Shown here: positions 1 to 10,823 of the stretch, piece by piece
How positions within the stretch are numbered: the first letter of the stretch is position 1
Layout of the letters: each line of letters begins with the position of its first letter
Assembly (NCBI GenBank): GCA_024305745.1
Contig: JAHRBS010000003.1
Span: 1,922,001-1,986,000 of the forward strand
Length of the DNA stretch: 64,000 nt
Source of the DNA: Polyporus tsugae
Lineage: Eukaryota; Basidiomycota; Agaricomycetes; Polyporales; Polyporaceae
Reading direction: 5' to 3'
Position numbers and translations under genes: made by a program
The notes under the pieces: generated by a model
Told to the model about the DNA's origin: nothing
The model's database searches: none
The model's input: the letters and a program-made list of their open reading frames with translations, nothing else

Positions 1-222
1 CTTCGAACCTTGCCCATTGCGCAGAGAAACATATCAGTCTACCTTCCCCTCTAGCTAATCAGGTCGGATCAGGCCAAGACAGGGCACTTTCTGTCCTTGA
101 ACATTGGATGTCTGACCGACAATCGTCTATGAATGAATAATACGATGAGACTACGAGTACATGCGTGGTATGCAAGGTCCGTGATACAAAACGACCCGAG
201 AAAATGGGAGGCAGCACACCGT
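1..222. other. 3' flank of POL3
   Basis: Sequence downstream of the POL3 stop codon. It holds only short overlapping open frames without recognisable motifs, and should include the POL3 3' UTR and terminator. Confidence 0.5.
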
Positions 223-3200
223 CTACCAAATCTCGCTCTCAAACCGATCCAAGACAGCGTTTCCGTCTTCTACGTCCTTCTGCGCCTTTTTCCTCATGTA
301 GAAGATCGGGCAATCACGACTTGTGCACAAAACATCCTGGGAACGACAGTCCGTTCAGCTTGCCGTCTCGTACAGTAGCCTACATCTCTTAAACTGACCT
401 GGTGCAAGGACCCTTGACAGCGCTGACATTGCGTCCATAGACGAGAGAAACGAACTTGCAGTTCAGAAGCAGAAGTGACCTGCTTCTGGTACAGTTCGCC
501 CAACTTCGGTCTGCAATTGTTGCAAACCGCGCCATCTGTGAAGACAGTTAGCGCCACAACGAAATGACCCATTAGACACTATTTATGCTCACTTTTGACG
601 CTATTGTTTGCACGAAGAGGTGTCTTGCAGCCGAGGCATGTCACGGTTTTCACCGCGAACTTCATAAGACCACCAACCGTAGGAGTAGCGATCTGGATCG
701 TTCGCGTGTGGTCCCCAGACACTAGTCGGAAGTACCATGTCAATTAGACGGCGCCAGGCAGCTAAAATAACACATACGCAGCGAGTTCGCCTTCTCTCCC
801 AAGATGGGCTCGAAAATGCGCATCAAAGGATTTGTCAGTTGATTATCGAGATAGTATTTGGTGTCGATTGGGATGTTGTTCTCGAGGACGTAGATGGGGT
901 CTTCCGACTTCTCGTACGCGGCAGCACCTGTCGCGTTATCGTCAGTAAACCGGCGAAACAAGAGATTGTTGCAAAGAGACGTACCCTTGATGCCCTTGAT
1001 AATGACGTATGCTACACGGTCACCTAGAGCAGGAGCAGAACCTGCGTCTCGCTGCTTCATGCGCTCGGCCAACTCCACGTGAGCTTGCTTCGCAGCGTAG
1101 TCTACAGAATACCAGTCAATATCCAGCCGCATGCGGCGTCAAGAAGGACATACCAGCCTTGGCTAGTGCCTTCGTGATCACTAGCTGCGACATATCGATT
1201 TTGTTTTGAAGCAGGTCAGAGATGACCTGCTTGACGTACTCCTCCGCTGCTTTGACGTCGCGATCAATCAACATCTTGTGCAGGCACGTTTCAATGACGG
1301 TGGACACCAATCGGCAGTTGTCGCGACGAACGGTCTATAACATGCCATTGTTAGACCCAGGGTGGCTACGTGTTGGCTGTGCCTACCTCGATACCCTTGG
1401 TGTCCATCTTGTCGTACTTCTCTGGTCGTGTCCAGTACAAACCGGCATACCTCTTCTTGCTGATCAACAGATACGGGAAATATACTTTTTCGAACTCGAG
1501 GTTGATCGGCTTGATGAACTTGGCCGTCACGAAGTTTGCGGCCTCGCTCCCTTTGTCGCGAGGAGATGTCAGGGATCACCGACCAACGAGATGGGGACGC
1601 TAAGACCCACCTAATCGCATGACAGTAGGCAAGTCTGTAGGACCAAACCTGACCATGACCGAATCGGTGTCACCATAGATAACCATCGCGTCGTGACTGT
1701 GGCCGTTGGCAATACAATACTCGGCCTCGACCTCTTGCTTGGTCTTCTCAATCATTTGGCGGCCGTATGAGGTAACACTGGACGAGATGGGCAGACACGG
1801 CAGCTTCCCAATGGTCGCGCCGGTGAAGCCGTACACAGAGTTTGCACTGATCTGTGCCGCCATCAGGACCATTGAGTGAAGGCGTATGTGTCGGTCTCAC
1901 CTTCAACGCAAGCTGTCGACCGTCCAGTACTGCACGCTTGAACGGATCGGTCTCCTTCTTGAGATCCGCCTTCGCCCGCTTACGCGCGCCAATGAGGTCC
2001 TCGAGAATGGTAGGCAATAGACCCTTCCTCCTCGACGACTTGGCGAACAAGTCTGCAATAGGGTTAATACATCGACGAAATTCGAGATCTCCAACACACA
2101 CCGTTGTTTGGAGTCTGGATATAGTCTACATCCTTTACCAGAGCCAGGCGGTCAATGGTGGTCTTGTCGAGTAGCGTCGTATAGCAAAGGTTATGAGCCA
2201 TCATGATCGAGGGATATAGTGAGCTGAAATCCAGTGTAGCAATGGGCACATCGTAAAATCCTTTCTTCGGCTCAATGACAGTAGCACCCTCGTATTGTTC
2301 GTCCGAACCTAGACAATGTCACGATAAGATGACAGGTTGCAGAAAAGCGATGGAGTCCACACCTTCACCCTTGAGCGCGGGTACGACGTAGCCGTCATCA
2401 TTTGCCTTGCGAAATAGCTGAGACAGGACTTTGATGGACTGTCCACGAGCAAGAAGGTAGTTGAAAGGCACGCCCGTCACTCGGGCCATTTCCGTATAGT
2501 TGATGAAGCACATGAGTTTGTCCATCAAGCGTTGAGGGAGGTAGGCATCCTGTTCATCCACTCGTAAGAAACTGCATTTACTGGAGCAATGGGAGGCGCA
2601 AACCTTCAAACAGTAAACCGCCAAACGTCTGCGTGATTCGGGGGTACCGTTCTGCAGCTCCGTAATGACCGAGTGGTGCACATCCTCCTTCTGCTCCCCG
2701 AGGAACTGAGCGCAAACTGAGTTGAGCGTGTAGCTACGCAGCTTGTACTCGCGTTGCATGTACTGCAGAATATCGATCTGAAGCCGACCGTCCAGCGCAG
2801 TATCTTTCGAGTCGCGCTGCCCAAAAGCTTTGGAGGAGAAATGCGTGTCCTTCGTCACGGACTGCTTGCCTGCAAACGCCCATCGTGGTTATCACTATTA
2901 TCCAAAGGGCGACAAAGGACAAAGGAAACTCGCCTGCAATCCGACCGAGGTAGGGAAACCTGTTCACCTTGAGGGCCTTTGCGCGATCGAGAAGATACGG
3001 CAGATCGAAGTTTGCAATGTTGTATCCAATGACGACATCTGGGTCGACCTCCTCAACAAAGTCTCGCCACTTTAAGAGGAGGTCGTCCTCGTCGGCGAAC
3101 GACTTGACTTGCGAGCCGACGATGTGCGCACAGGTGTTGAGCGTGAAGATGTTCCTGATAAACGGTTTCGTGTCGCCTATTACGATATTAGTTGTGGATG

Positions 3201-4506
3201 CGGGCAAACGCGATGTATAGTACAAACCTTGGCGAGTAACCATATTCGCAATCTGAATGACGGGGTCAATGTTTGCCTCAGGGAAAATACCCTTACGACC
3301 GGCACACTCTATATCGAAACTCAGAATTCGGAGTGGTGCCGTCTTCGACCATTGACCGTCTGGTGCATGCGAGATAAAGTGGTCCCACCTAAACATGTGG
3401 TCAAGTCAAGCTCTATCGATGGTTGTTGCTTCTATAGAATACGCAGACCCACCTGACAGAGAGTTCGATTTGGCAGTGCGACTTCTTCCCTTTGCCCTGA
3501 AGGATGGAATACTTCCCCGCGGGAACTTCGATCCAGTTCATCCCAACAACCTAAGGCTGTGATGAATGGCAAGCACCACTTAAGACAAGAGAGAGACGGA
3601 CTCTGGTGTCAATCATAAAGCGGAGAGTATAGGCAATATTACTCTCGAAAGTGGCGACTGCTGTGTCAAAGAAATCGTCAAACCTGCAGTCGCCTCGCTC
3701 GAAGATGCGTGAAGAAATCAAAAGGCAAAGGCGTCAGGCGGGAGCAATTTCCAAGGTTAAAGGAGGACATATCTCGGACTTTGGGCAGACTCCTTTGGTC
3801 AGTGAGAGTAATCTTGATGAAGCTAACCCAATCGTCTCCTCGGTAACCCCAGAGGCTGCGTTTTGTGGAGATCTCGACGTTGCGTACGGTGGTGTAACCG
3901 AAAATATTCTGCGAGGCGGTCAGATCAGCAGGGAATGAGACGGAAGAATACGGACATTGATATGACGTTGTAGGCGACCGGGGTCATCATTCGCGAAACC
4001 TCTTGGAGTTGCGACGTAGAAGTAAGGGAGGAAGTCGGTGACATGAGCGAGGACACTGTGGCCGACCTAGAGCAAAACGGGATGAGCGCAATGTTCAAAG
4101 AAAAGGCAGAGCAAGGGAGGCGCACCTCGGTTACACCAAACATTCTAAGCGTAGTATTTCCCGTTTGTTGGTCTACCGAGTCCTCGATCTCGATCTGCTG
4201 GAAAACTGGAGGACAATTGAGTTGCTACGGGGGGTGGTTGTGGGCGAAGACTTACTTATGCTGTCGCGCTGGACGTCAATGTGGGGGAGAGGGGGGCGAG
4301 CCCAGCGGTCAGCACCACCCTCTGCATCTGGAGGAGGTTTTGTGAGGATGAGGGAGGAGGGAGAGCAACGACGACGGACCCCTTGTTTCACCCGCATCGT
4401 CCTTGAGTCGCTGAAGGACGTCCGCGAATGAGGATTGATTTGGCTGAGAATTTGAGGGGCCGGTAGGGGAAATCTTGCGCTTCTTGGAAGCAGGCTGAGA
4501 GTCCAT
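223..4506 (-). CDS. POL3: DNA polymerase delta catalytic subunit (multi-exon)
   Basis: Replicative B-family DNA polymerase with 3'-5' proofreading, the catalytic subunit of nuclear Pol delta for lagging-strand synthesis and repair. The start is at 4506 ([11 protein letters not shown], basic nuclear-type N-terminus). In order, the exons show the N-terminal motif FQQIEIED, exonuclease motifs Exo I ([11 protein letters not shown]) and Exo II ([14 protein letters not shown]), then polymerase motifs [18 protein letters not shown] and YGDTDSVMV, and the thumb/palm segment [17 protein letters not shown]. The C-terminus carries two cysteine modules: CysA (CLGC...CNNC, a PCNA-linked zinc site in this family) and CysB (CQRC...CTSRDC, the 4Fe-4S site). 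An intron lies inside each module, and the last exon ends at 223 after a SEIW tail. Expected size is about 1,080 residues, normal for Pol delta. The gene is divergent from VMS1. Identification is secure; individual intron boundaries are less so. Confidence 0.96.
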
Positions 4507-5108
4507 GTTGAGCTTGAAGCTCGAGTCGCTGTGAACGGACTGTCAGTGGTCGGGCAGTGGTGGCGAGAACGCGTGCGGCGTGAGGAGAGACGACGAACCC
4601 GCCGTGGAAAGGGATGTTCTCTTTAGAGGAGGGGGATACGGTAGCCATCGTGCGATGATTTGACACGCGAGAGGACGCGTCGAAGACGAGCAGACGGACG
4701 GTGGGCGCAGAGACGACGGCGGCGAGGGAGAGCGCGTCCGACTCGCTCTCAGACACGCCTCGCGTGACGCGACCAAGCAACGCGCTTGGCCTTGTTTGGT
4801 TTGTGGCGTCGCGCCTCTGCCGCAGCCCTGCAGTGTACGTACCTCTACCAGCAGATTCAGTCTAAGCTTCAACTTGCAAATGGAATGGAGCTCGCGCATC
4901 TGTAGCGATAGTCTCCGTTCACACTCTTCTCACCCGCGCTGTACGTATATTACTCATCCGCTGTCCAGCCACAGTCACAGTGAGTCCATCCCCTCCCGAG
5001 CCGCACGCGCTGTGCACCCATAAGAGTCATCTTCCCTCCAGATAACTTAACGCGTCCGACCCGTTCACATCCGTGGCCCATCCTTCCTTCCCGTCTGTAT
5101 CCTTAGCA
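4507..5108. promoter_or_regulatory. Divergent intergenic region POL3 / VMS1
   Basis: A 602-nt interval between the start codons of two divergent genes, so it must carry both 5' UTRs and promoters. It is rich in CG and pyrimidine tracts (for example around 5020-5100). I see no convincing TATA box and no conserved coding segment. A 118-aa open frame on the minus strand overlaps this interval and has low-complexity, non-conserved-looking composition. Confidence 0.5.
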
Positions 5109-7354
5109 ATGTCCCAATCCCACCAATACCATTTGTTCTCCCTCCCCCGGGAACTCCTCGATACCCTCACCCCCCGCAATATTCTCGCTCAAGTCCCTGC
5201 CACCCCCGCCCCAAGCACCCAAACTCCGCATCCCGTCCCACAGCCTACTCCTGCCTCTCGCGCTTGCAACATCTGCCTTGGGGCAACCTTTGTCGACGTC
5301 GAGGACCAGCGCGCACACTTCCGCTCCGACTGGCACCGCTACAATATCAAAATCCGGCTCAATGGCCGCGCCCCCGTCACAGAGCCTCATTTCGCTCAGC
5401 TGGTCGACGGTACGCTGTCCTTGACCTCGTCCAAATGCCCCTCGTTAAGTCTTTCTTAGCCCTTGAAGACTCCATTTCCGGTTCCGCATCCTCGTCCGAT
5501 GGGGAATCCGACGATGATGCCGTTGCCGCCCTCGTCCACAAGACCCGCAAGCTCTCGCGACCCTCTTCTCCTGACACCACCGCACCGACCATACCACAGA
5601 TGCCTCTCGTATGGTTCCATTCCCCTCCTTCCACCCAAATCGGTGTCTATCGAACAATATTCTCCGCCACCACTCCCGCCTCAGATTACCTCTCTGAGCT
5701 GAAGCAATTCCAGTCTGGCGGCGAGCAGGGACGGACGTGGGCCATGTTTATGACTGCAGGCGGTCACTTCGCCGGTGCCATCGTGCGCGTAAAGCGACCG
5801 GATGACGATGACGATGATTCGGGCCTCACCAAGAAGGGTAAACCCAAGCGACCTAAGCCTGACGTCGAGGTCCTCCAACACAAGACCTTCCACCGCTATA
5901 CGAGTACGTCCCCTCTGTTGGGGAGCGCTTTGCCTGTGCTCACACAAGGGTTTTAGCCCGTCGAAAGCAGGGTGGTTCACAGTCGTTAAACGATAACGCG
6001 AAGAGCAAAGCTGTCAGTGCTGGTGCAATGCTTCGTCGTTACGGCGAGCAGGCACTACGAGACGTAGGTTCTTCCATTCAGTGGCTTGAGGCAGGGGATG
6101 TTGACAAATCTTCAGGACATCCGTAATCTTCTGGCAGATTGGGCAGAAGAAATTCATGACAGCGAACGTATTTTCATTCGTGCGAGTGTGTCTAATCGCC
6201 GCATCTTCCTCGATTATGAAGGTGCAGTCATACAAAAAGGTATATCCCACGCTAACGCCATCGTATTGTCTCGCTCATGGAAATACGGCAGGAGATGAAA
6301 GACTCCGAGGATTCCCCTTCCCGACACGCCGTCCAGTACGCATCGATACCTTTTTCCTTATTTTGTGCTAGGTATTGACCCCTATCAGACACAAGCAGAA
6401 CTCAACCGCTGCCTTCAAGAACTTACCCGAGTCAAGGTCTCGCATCTCACCGAAGAGGCACTCCGTGCTCGGGACGAAGCCCTCCTCGCTTCCCTCCCAA
6501 AACCAAAACCCCAACCTGTCCCTGCTCCACAACCTGAAGCTGCGAAACAAAAAGACAGCCCAACAGTCCCCCAACTTTCTCCCGAGGAAGAGTTGCTTCG
6601 TGACAAATGGACTCGGTTCCTCGACATGATCAAGCGCGGCCGCCTCAACACACTAAAATCGTTCTGGGAGCGCGAAGGTCCAACTCTGGGGGGCGTCGAT
6701 GCCGCTGTGCCTGAATGGGCAGGCGAGAAGGGCGGCACGCTCCTTCAGGTCGCTGCACACGCCGGCCAGGAAGACGTCACGAAGTGGATCCTTGAAGACC
6801 TCCGCGGAGACCCCACCCTCGACGTGCCGTTGACGGGCGCCGGCGCGTTAGCGGAGGACTCGGGAGTCGAGTCTGACTCGGACGCACCCCGGCTCCCCCG
6901 CGGGGGTGCAGGGCGGCGGACAGCATACGACCTCGCGCGCACCAAGGCGGTCCGGAACGTCTTCCGTCGTGCGGCCGCGGCACATCCGGACTGGTGGGAC
7001 TGGCTCGGAAGCGAGCACGGCGCACGCGTTCCAAGCCTGCTGAGTGCGGAGATGGAGGAGGGGCGCGAGGAGAAGAAGAAAGCACGGCGGAAGGGGCTGA
7101 AGGACAAGTTGAAGGAGCGCGACGCGCGGGAGAAGGAGAGGGAGGCTGCGACGCCGTCACCACCGCCACCTTTCGTGCAGGAGATCCAACATCCAAAGGG
7201 GGCAACGTCGAACGGCCCTAGGAAACTTGGGGGGTCATCAGGTGGGGCGGAGAGCGTGGCTGGTCTAACGCCTGAGATGAGGGCGAAGATTGAACGGGAG
7301 AGGAGAGCACGCGCTGCGGAAGCGCGACTAAAGGCTCTCGGAGGTGGCCGCTGA
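5109..7354 (+). CDS. VMS1: Vms1/ANKZF1-like peptidyl-tRNA hydrolase of ribosome quality control
   Basis: Vms1/ANKZF1 releases nascent chains from peptidyl-tRNA on stalled 60S subunits and binds Cdc48. The N-terminal exon has a C2H2-type zinc finger (CNICLGATF...HFRSDWHRYN). The VLRF1 release-factor-like domain follows (WAMFMTAGGHFAG...), with the GGSQ loop (RRKQGGSQSLND) whose Gln is the family's catalytic residue. Then come an ankyrin segment (GGTLLQVAAHAGQEDVTKWIL), a long basic coiled-coil region, and near the end RERRARAAEAR. That last string fits the VIM consensus R-x5-AA-x2-R for Cdc48/VCP binding exactly. Intron 1 is 5410-5459 (50 nt). An in-frame Met at 5073 is an alternative start; 5109 (MSQSHQYHLFSL) was preferred because it begins the conserved-looking segment. 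Single gene copy, divergent from POL3. Confidence 0.94.
5410..5459 (+). other. Intron 1 of VMS1 (50 nt)
   Basis: Donor GTACGC and acceptor TTCTTAG. Removing it joins ...QLVD to ALEDSISG in frame; reading through changes frame. It is typical of the short introns across the window. Confidence 0.8.
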
Positions 7355-7625
7355 TTTCTTCTGGAATGGTTAGCTACGTAGAACGTTGCGAGGCGATACA
7401 TTAACATTTCCTCAACATGTGTGGTGTTGCACCGTTTTATGGACCCGTTTGTGACTGCTATCACGTGACTGCTATAGATCTACAGAGATCTTGATGCTGT
7501 TGCGCCGCAGGCTTGGCAACTCGTGTGCATTTACGCCCACCTGCGTCCATCCACAGCGATTCTGTCGCAAGTGTACCCTCACTCTTGTATCTCCTGAGTC
7601 CTGAAACCTTCACTGTACCTGGACT

Positions 7626-8760
7626 ATGGTCTCCACCGCCTTTTCTGACAGGCCGATCAAGAAACTCGTGCTCTTCGATGTCGACGACACCTTGACCGCT
7701 CCCCGCCAAGTATGTCCCCGTGCAGTGCGCCGTAGCCCGCATCCGTCATTGTCGGTCTCTTCAGGTAGTGACTCCGGAGATGGCCGCCCTTCTCTGTGCC
7801 TTGCGCAAAAAGGTTGTGATCGGCGTTGTTAGCGGGTCCGACTTCCCCAAGATCTCAGAACAACTGTCCGTCTCAGGCTCGAGAGGTGCGTTGCCTTCCC
7901 TACGTTCTCTCTGCACGTCACATGCGTCTATAACGAGCCCCCTTTCGTCTTTGCCCCCATAGTAATCGACGATTTTGACTTCACGTTCGCGGAGAACGGC
8001 TTAACGGCATACAAGCTGGGCCAGCAGCTGCCTTCGCAATCTTTCATCAAGTTCATCGGGGAGGACCGCTACAAGAGCCTCGCTAACTTCATTCTGCACT
8101 ACATCGCCGACCTAGATATCCCAATCAAGCGGTACGTCGAGTTTCCAAGAACCCTGTCTGCTCGATGGGTGTGTGGACTGAGCGCGGCACCTTTCAGAGG
8201 CACGTTCATCGAGTTCCGTAACGGGATGATCAATGTGAGTCCCATGGGCCGGAATGCAACGTGAGTCTTCTTCTGCCATGCACCTGCAGCCGGAACCAAC
8301 CTTAATCCGCGTAGAAACCAAGAACGAAAGGAGTTCGAGACTTACGACAATGTAATTTGGATTTCTTTCGACCTGCACCACACAGAAGACTGATCTCGGT
8401 CCCAGCAACGCCGTATCCGCACTGCCTTCGTGGACGTACTTAGAGAAAGGTTCTCCGACTACGGTCTCACGTTCTCGATAGGTGGCAAGATTTCCTTCGA
8501 CGTCTTCCCCAATGGATGGGACAAAACCTTCTGCTTGCAGCACGTCGCAGATGAGGATTTCGAGGAGATCCACTTCTTCGGAGACAGCACCCATAAGGCA
8601 CGGACTTTCTGGCCGCTACTGGTAGCTTTGCGGCTGACAATATGTGGCATTGCAGGGTGGCAACGACCATGAGATCTACGCGGACCCTCGCACCATTGGG
8701 CATTCTGCACAGAATCCGGCGGATACGATGCAGCGCCTGAAGGAGCTCTTTGACTTGTAA
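7626..8760 (+). CDS. SEC53: Phosphomannomutase (multi-exon)
   Basis: Interconverts mannose-6-phosphate and mannose-1-phosphate in the cytosol, supplying GDP-mannose for N-glycosylation, O-mannosylation and GPI anchors. The N-terminus has the HAD-type phosphatase motif LFDVDDTLT, holding the nucleophile and acid Asp. Then [21 protein letters not shown] (substrate/cap region), [14 protein letters not shown] and the Mg-binding C-terminal segment [17 protein letters not shown], ending in [10 protein letters not shown]. At least five short introns interrupt the gene, one of them between HK and GGNDHE. Length of the joined exons is close to the 250-260 residues typical of eukaryotic PMM. It lies downstream of VMS1 on the same strand, 271 nt apart. 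Confidence 0.95.
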
Positions 8761-10220
8761 GTTCATGAACCACCTAGTGGCGGTTGGTATATGCTGTATT
8801 GTCTTGGTGCTGTGTTTGAACATTGTTGCTAGAGAAGCATTTGTAGTATACCACGATAACCTTTGTTCCTGCCACCCGGGTCCTGCTGGACAACGTCGAT
8901 CAAGATTATTATATATTGATCGGTTGTCGGCGATTGATGGTTCTAGCGCTGACCGCATTTGGACGACCTCATCCTTGCGCTAGGGTTACACAAATGAGGG
9001 TTTTCTGTGTGCGCTCCGCTCGAAATAATTGATTACCGACCCCACGAGATTTGATCCCTTGTGGCGGAGTATCAAAGGGATCAATATATGTCTCAACTCA
9101 GAATTCCTATTTGTTCTAACCCTAGCGCAAATGTAATATGTGAACCACCCAAACTTGGAGCGACTGTTCCTTTGCCCAGCTGCCACTCCAAACCCTTTTC
9201 AACCCCCACATCTTGTCCTCTTCTTTCATCCTCCCATTTCCTCGGCCTTGCACACATTTGGAGCATGTCTCCAATGCCAATGCCATCAGGAAGCGCCTCT
9301 GCCATCGACTTTATCCAAGTACCTCTTACTGCTGAGTGTGCAGTGGATTTGGCAAAGGAGGTTGTTCAGTCTACACCTCAAATTCTCTGTGAATGGAGCC
9401 GCTGTCATACTGAACTCAACAGTTGGAAGTCTCTGCAAGAGGTGCGATTTGCTTAATTTATATTTCATGTTTGGATCGGAGGGATGTGCATGCATAGTAT
9501 CTGAATAAGCCACACTTTCTATCCGAGGCACTGGAATGCCAAGATTGGCATTTGCCATTACCAGTTCTCTGGATTGATCTAACATATCTCTTGCTCTATG
9601 ATTCCCGACCAGCAATCATTGTTGTGGTCTTAATATTGCTGAAAGTTGGCTGATCAATATCTTTGTCATTGTATAGCACTTACATCAACATTGTCAGCAA
9701 CAGGGACTCTCCTCCAGCAGCCAGGTGCATTTCCAGCCCATATTTCCAGCCCATGGAAATACCGACTAATGACATGGGTTACAGGGACCCTGGGAGTGCA
9801 AGATCAACAGGTGTGCTGGAAGATACCACACTACTCTCCCAGACCTCCAGCAACACATTGATTTGAGCCACTTGTCAAGACTGAACCTCCCATGCCCGGT
9901 CATAGGTGAGGACATTTTGCCATTGAAGTTATTCTGCTGAAGTTGAAGTACTACTAGGGTGTGCCAAAACATTCCGGTCCGGAAGTGGGTTGCCAGAGCA
10001 TCTGCAGATAGCTCATCCCGGTGTGCTACACCCAAACCATGCGAGCGGGTCAAATTCCATTCGACCACTTCGGCGCCCATGTCCATCTCGGAGAGGAGAC
10101 CTCACAGCGCTTCCATCGCATCCGGTACCCGTATATATGTTGCTGTGTTCAACTGTGCGCCCAGCGCCACGGGGGAAGACGCCAACGACCTCTCAAGGCA
10201 GTCGCCGGAGGTGGAGACGA
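8761..10220. other. AT-richer gene-poor interval with possible degenerate element
   Basis: About 1.46 kb between SEC53 and the next confident gene. Composition is visibly more AT-rich than the flanks. The minus strand carries three adjacent open stretches (about 9766-10086, 9286-9615 and 9093-9305) with protein-like composition, for example MDMGAEVVEWNLTRSHGLG, but no family I recognise and no joint frame without stops. This pattern suits a decayed mobile element or pseudogene, but no terminal repeats or transposase motif were found. A perfect 10-bp hairpin at 9051-9084 sits near its left part. Confidence 0.35.
9051..9084. repeat. Perfect inverted repeat / hairpin
   Basis: TTGATCCCTT at 9051-9060 is the exact reverse complement of AAGGGATCAA at 9075-9084, separated by a 14-nt loop. 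It has no T-run and no coding gene beside it, so it is not an obvious terminator. It could be part of a decayed element. Confidence 0.7.
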
Positions 10221-10568
10221 ATGGACACACAGGCAGCCGTCGTGCGAGACGACGACGAAGACGAGCTAGCGATACCGCTCGCGGATTTGCCGCCCATCGA
10301 CCTGCGAGGCTGCCCCGTAGTTCACGACTACATCGTGCGGCCAAAACTACCAGAAAGCTGGAAGCAAACATCGCGGCCACAGCAGGTGATTCAGCCTCCT
10401 GTGCCCGAGAAGCCACCGCGGCCCAGCATCGGGTACGACGCGTTTGCCGCGCGTTTCGAACGGCTCGAACAGGCCGGCCTCATGGACGGCACAGGAATGT
10501 GGCCGGAGGAGGGTTGGGACAAAGAGCACCAGGGCTCCGAGGAGGCCAAGGGACCTGGAGGACTGTAG
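10221..10568 (+). CDS. Small hypothetical protein, 115 aa, single exon
   Basis: Open frame beginning MDTQAAVVRDDDEDELAI and ending EEAKGPGGL. It is acidic at the N-terminus and proline-rich in the middle (QVIQPPVPEKPPRP), followed by a likely helix (SIGYDAFAARFERLEQAGLMDGTGMW). There is no signal peptide, membrane segment or catalytic motif. The open frame extends upstream to 9990, but that part is low-complexity; the Met at 10221 begins the protein-like portion. It lies upstream of ARP9 on the same strand. The composition looks like a genuine small basidiomycete protein. I do not recognise it. Confidence 0.55.
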   Translation: MDTQAAVVRDDDEDELAIPLADLPPIDLRGCPVVHDYIVRPKLPESWKQTSRPQQVIQPPVPEKPPRPSIGYDAFAARFERLEQAGLMDGTGMWPEEGWDKEHQGSEEAKGPGGL

Positions 10569-10823
10569 AATCTGTGGAGATGAACGCAAGTACTCTAGAG
10601 ATCGCATAATTTCCGTCGTAGCTTTCGTCGATACGTGTTTTGTAAACGCACCGTTTTTGTAACCTCAGCTTTGCCCTTTGCCGCGTTCGAACGCCGGAAG
10701 TCTTGGGCGCTTGATGGCGCGTGCCCAGGACGCGTCCGACTCGGTACGTGCGCGTGAACAGTGACCACAGCTGCTATACAGTAGACGCGTCTCTCGCTTG
10801 ACTCTCTTCCACTCGCCCGCCCG

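Noticed and set aside
1..30. CTTCGAACC near the left edge as a possible minus-strand tRNA T-arm
   Set aside because: The rest of a tRNA cannot be formed within the window.
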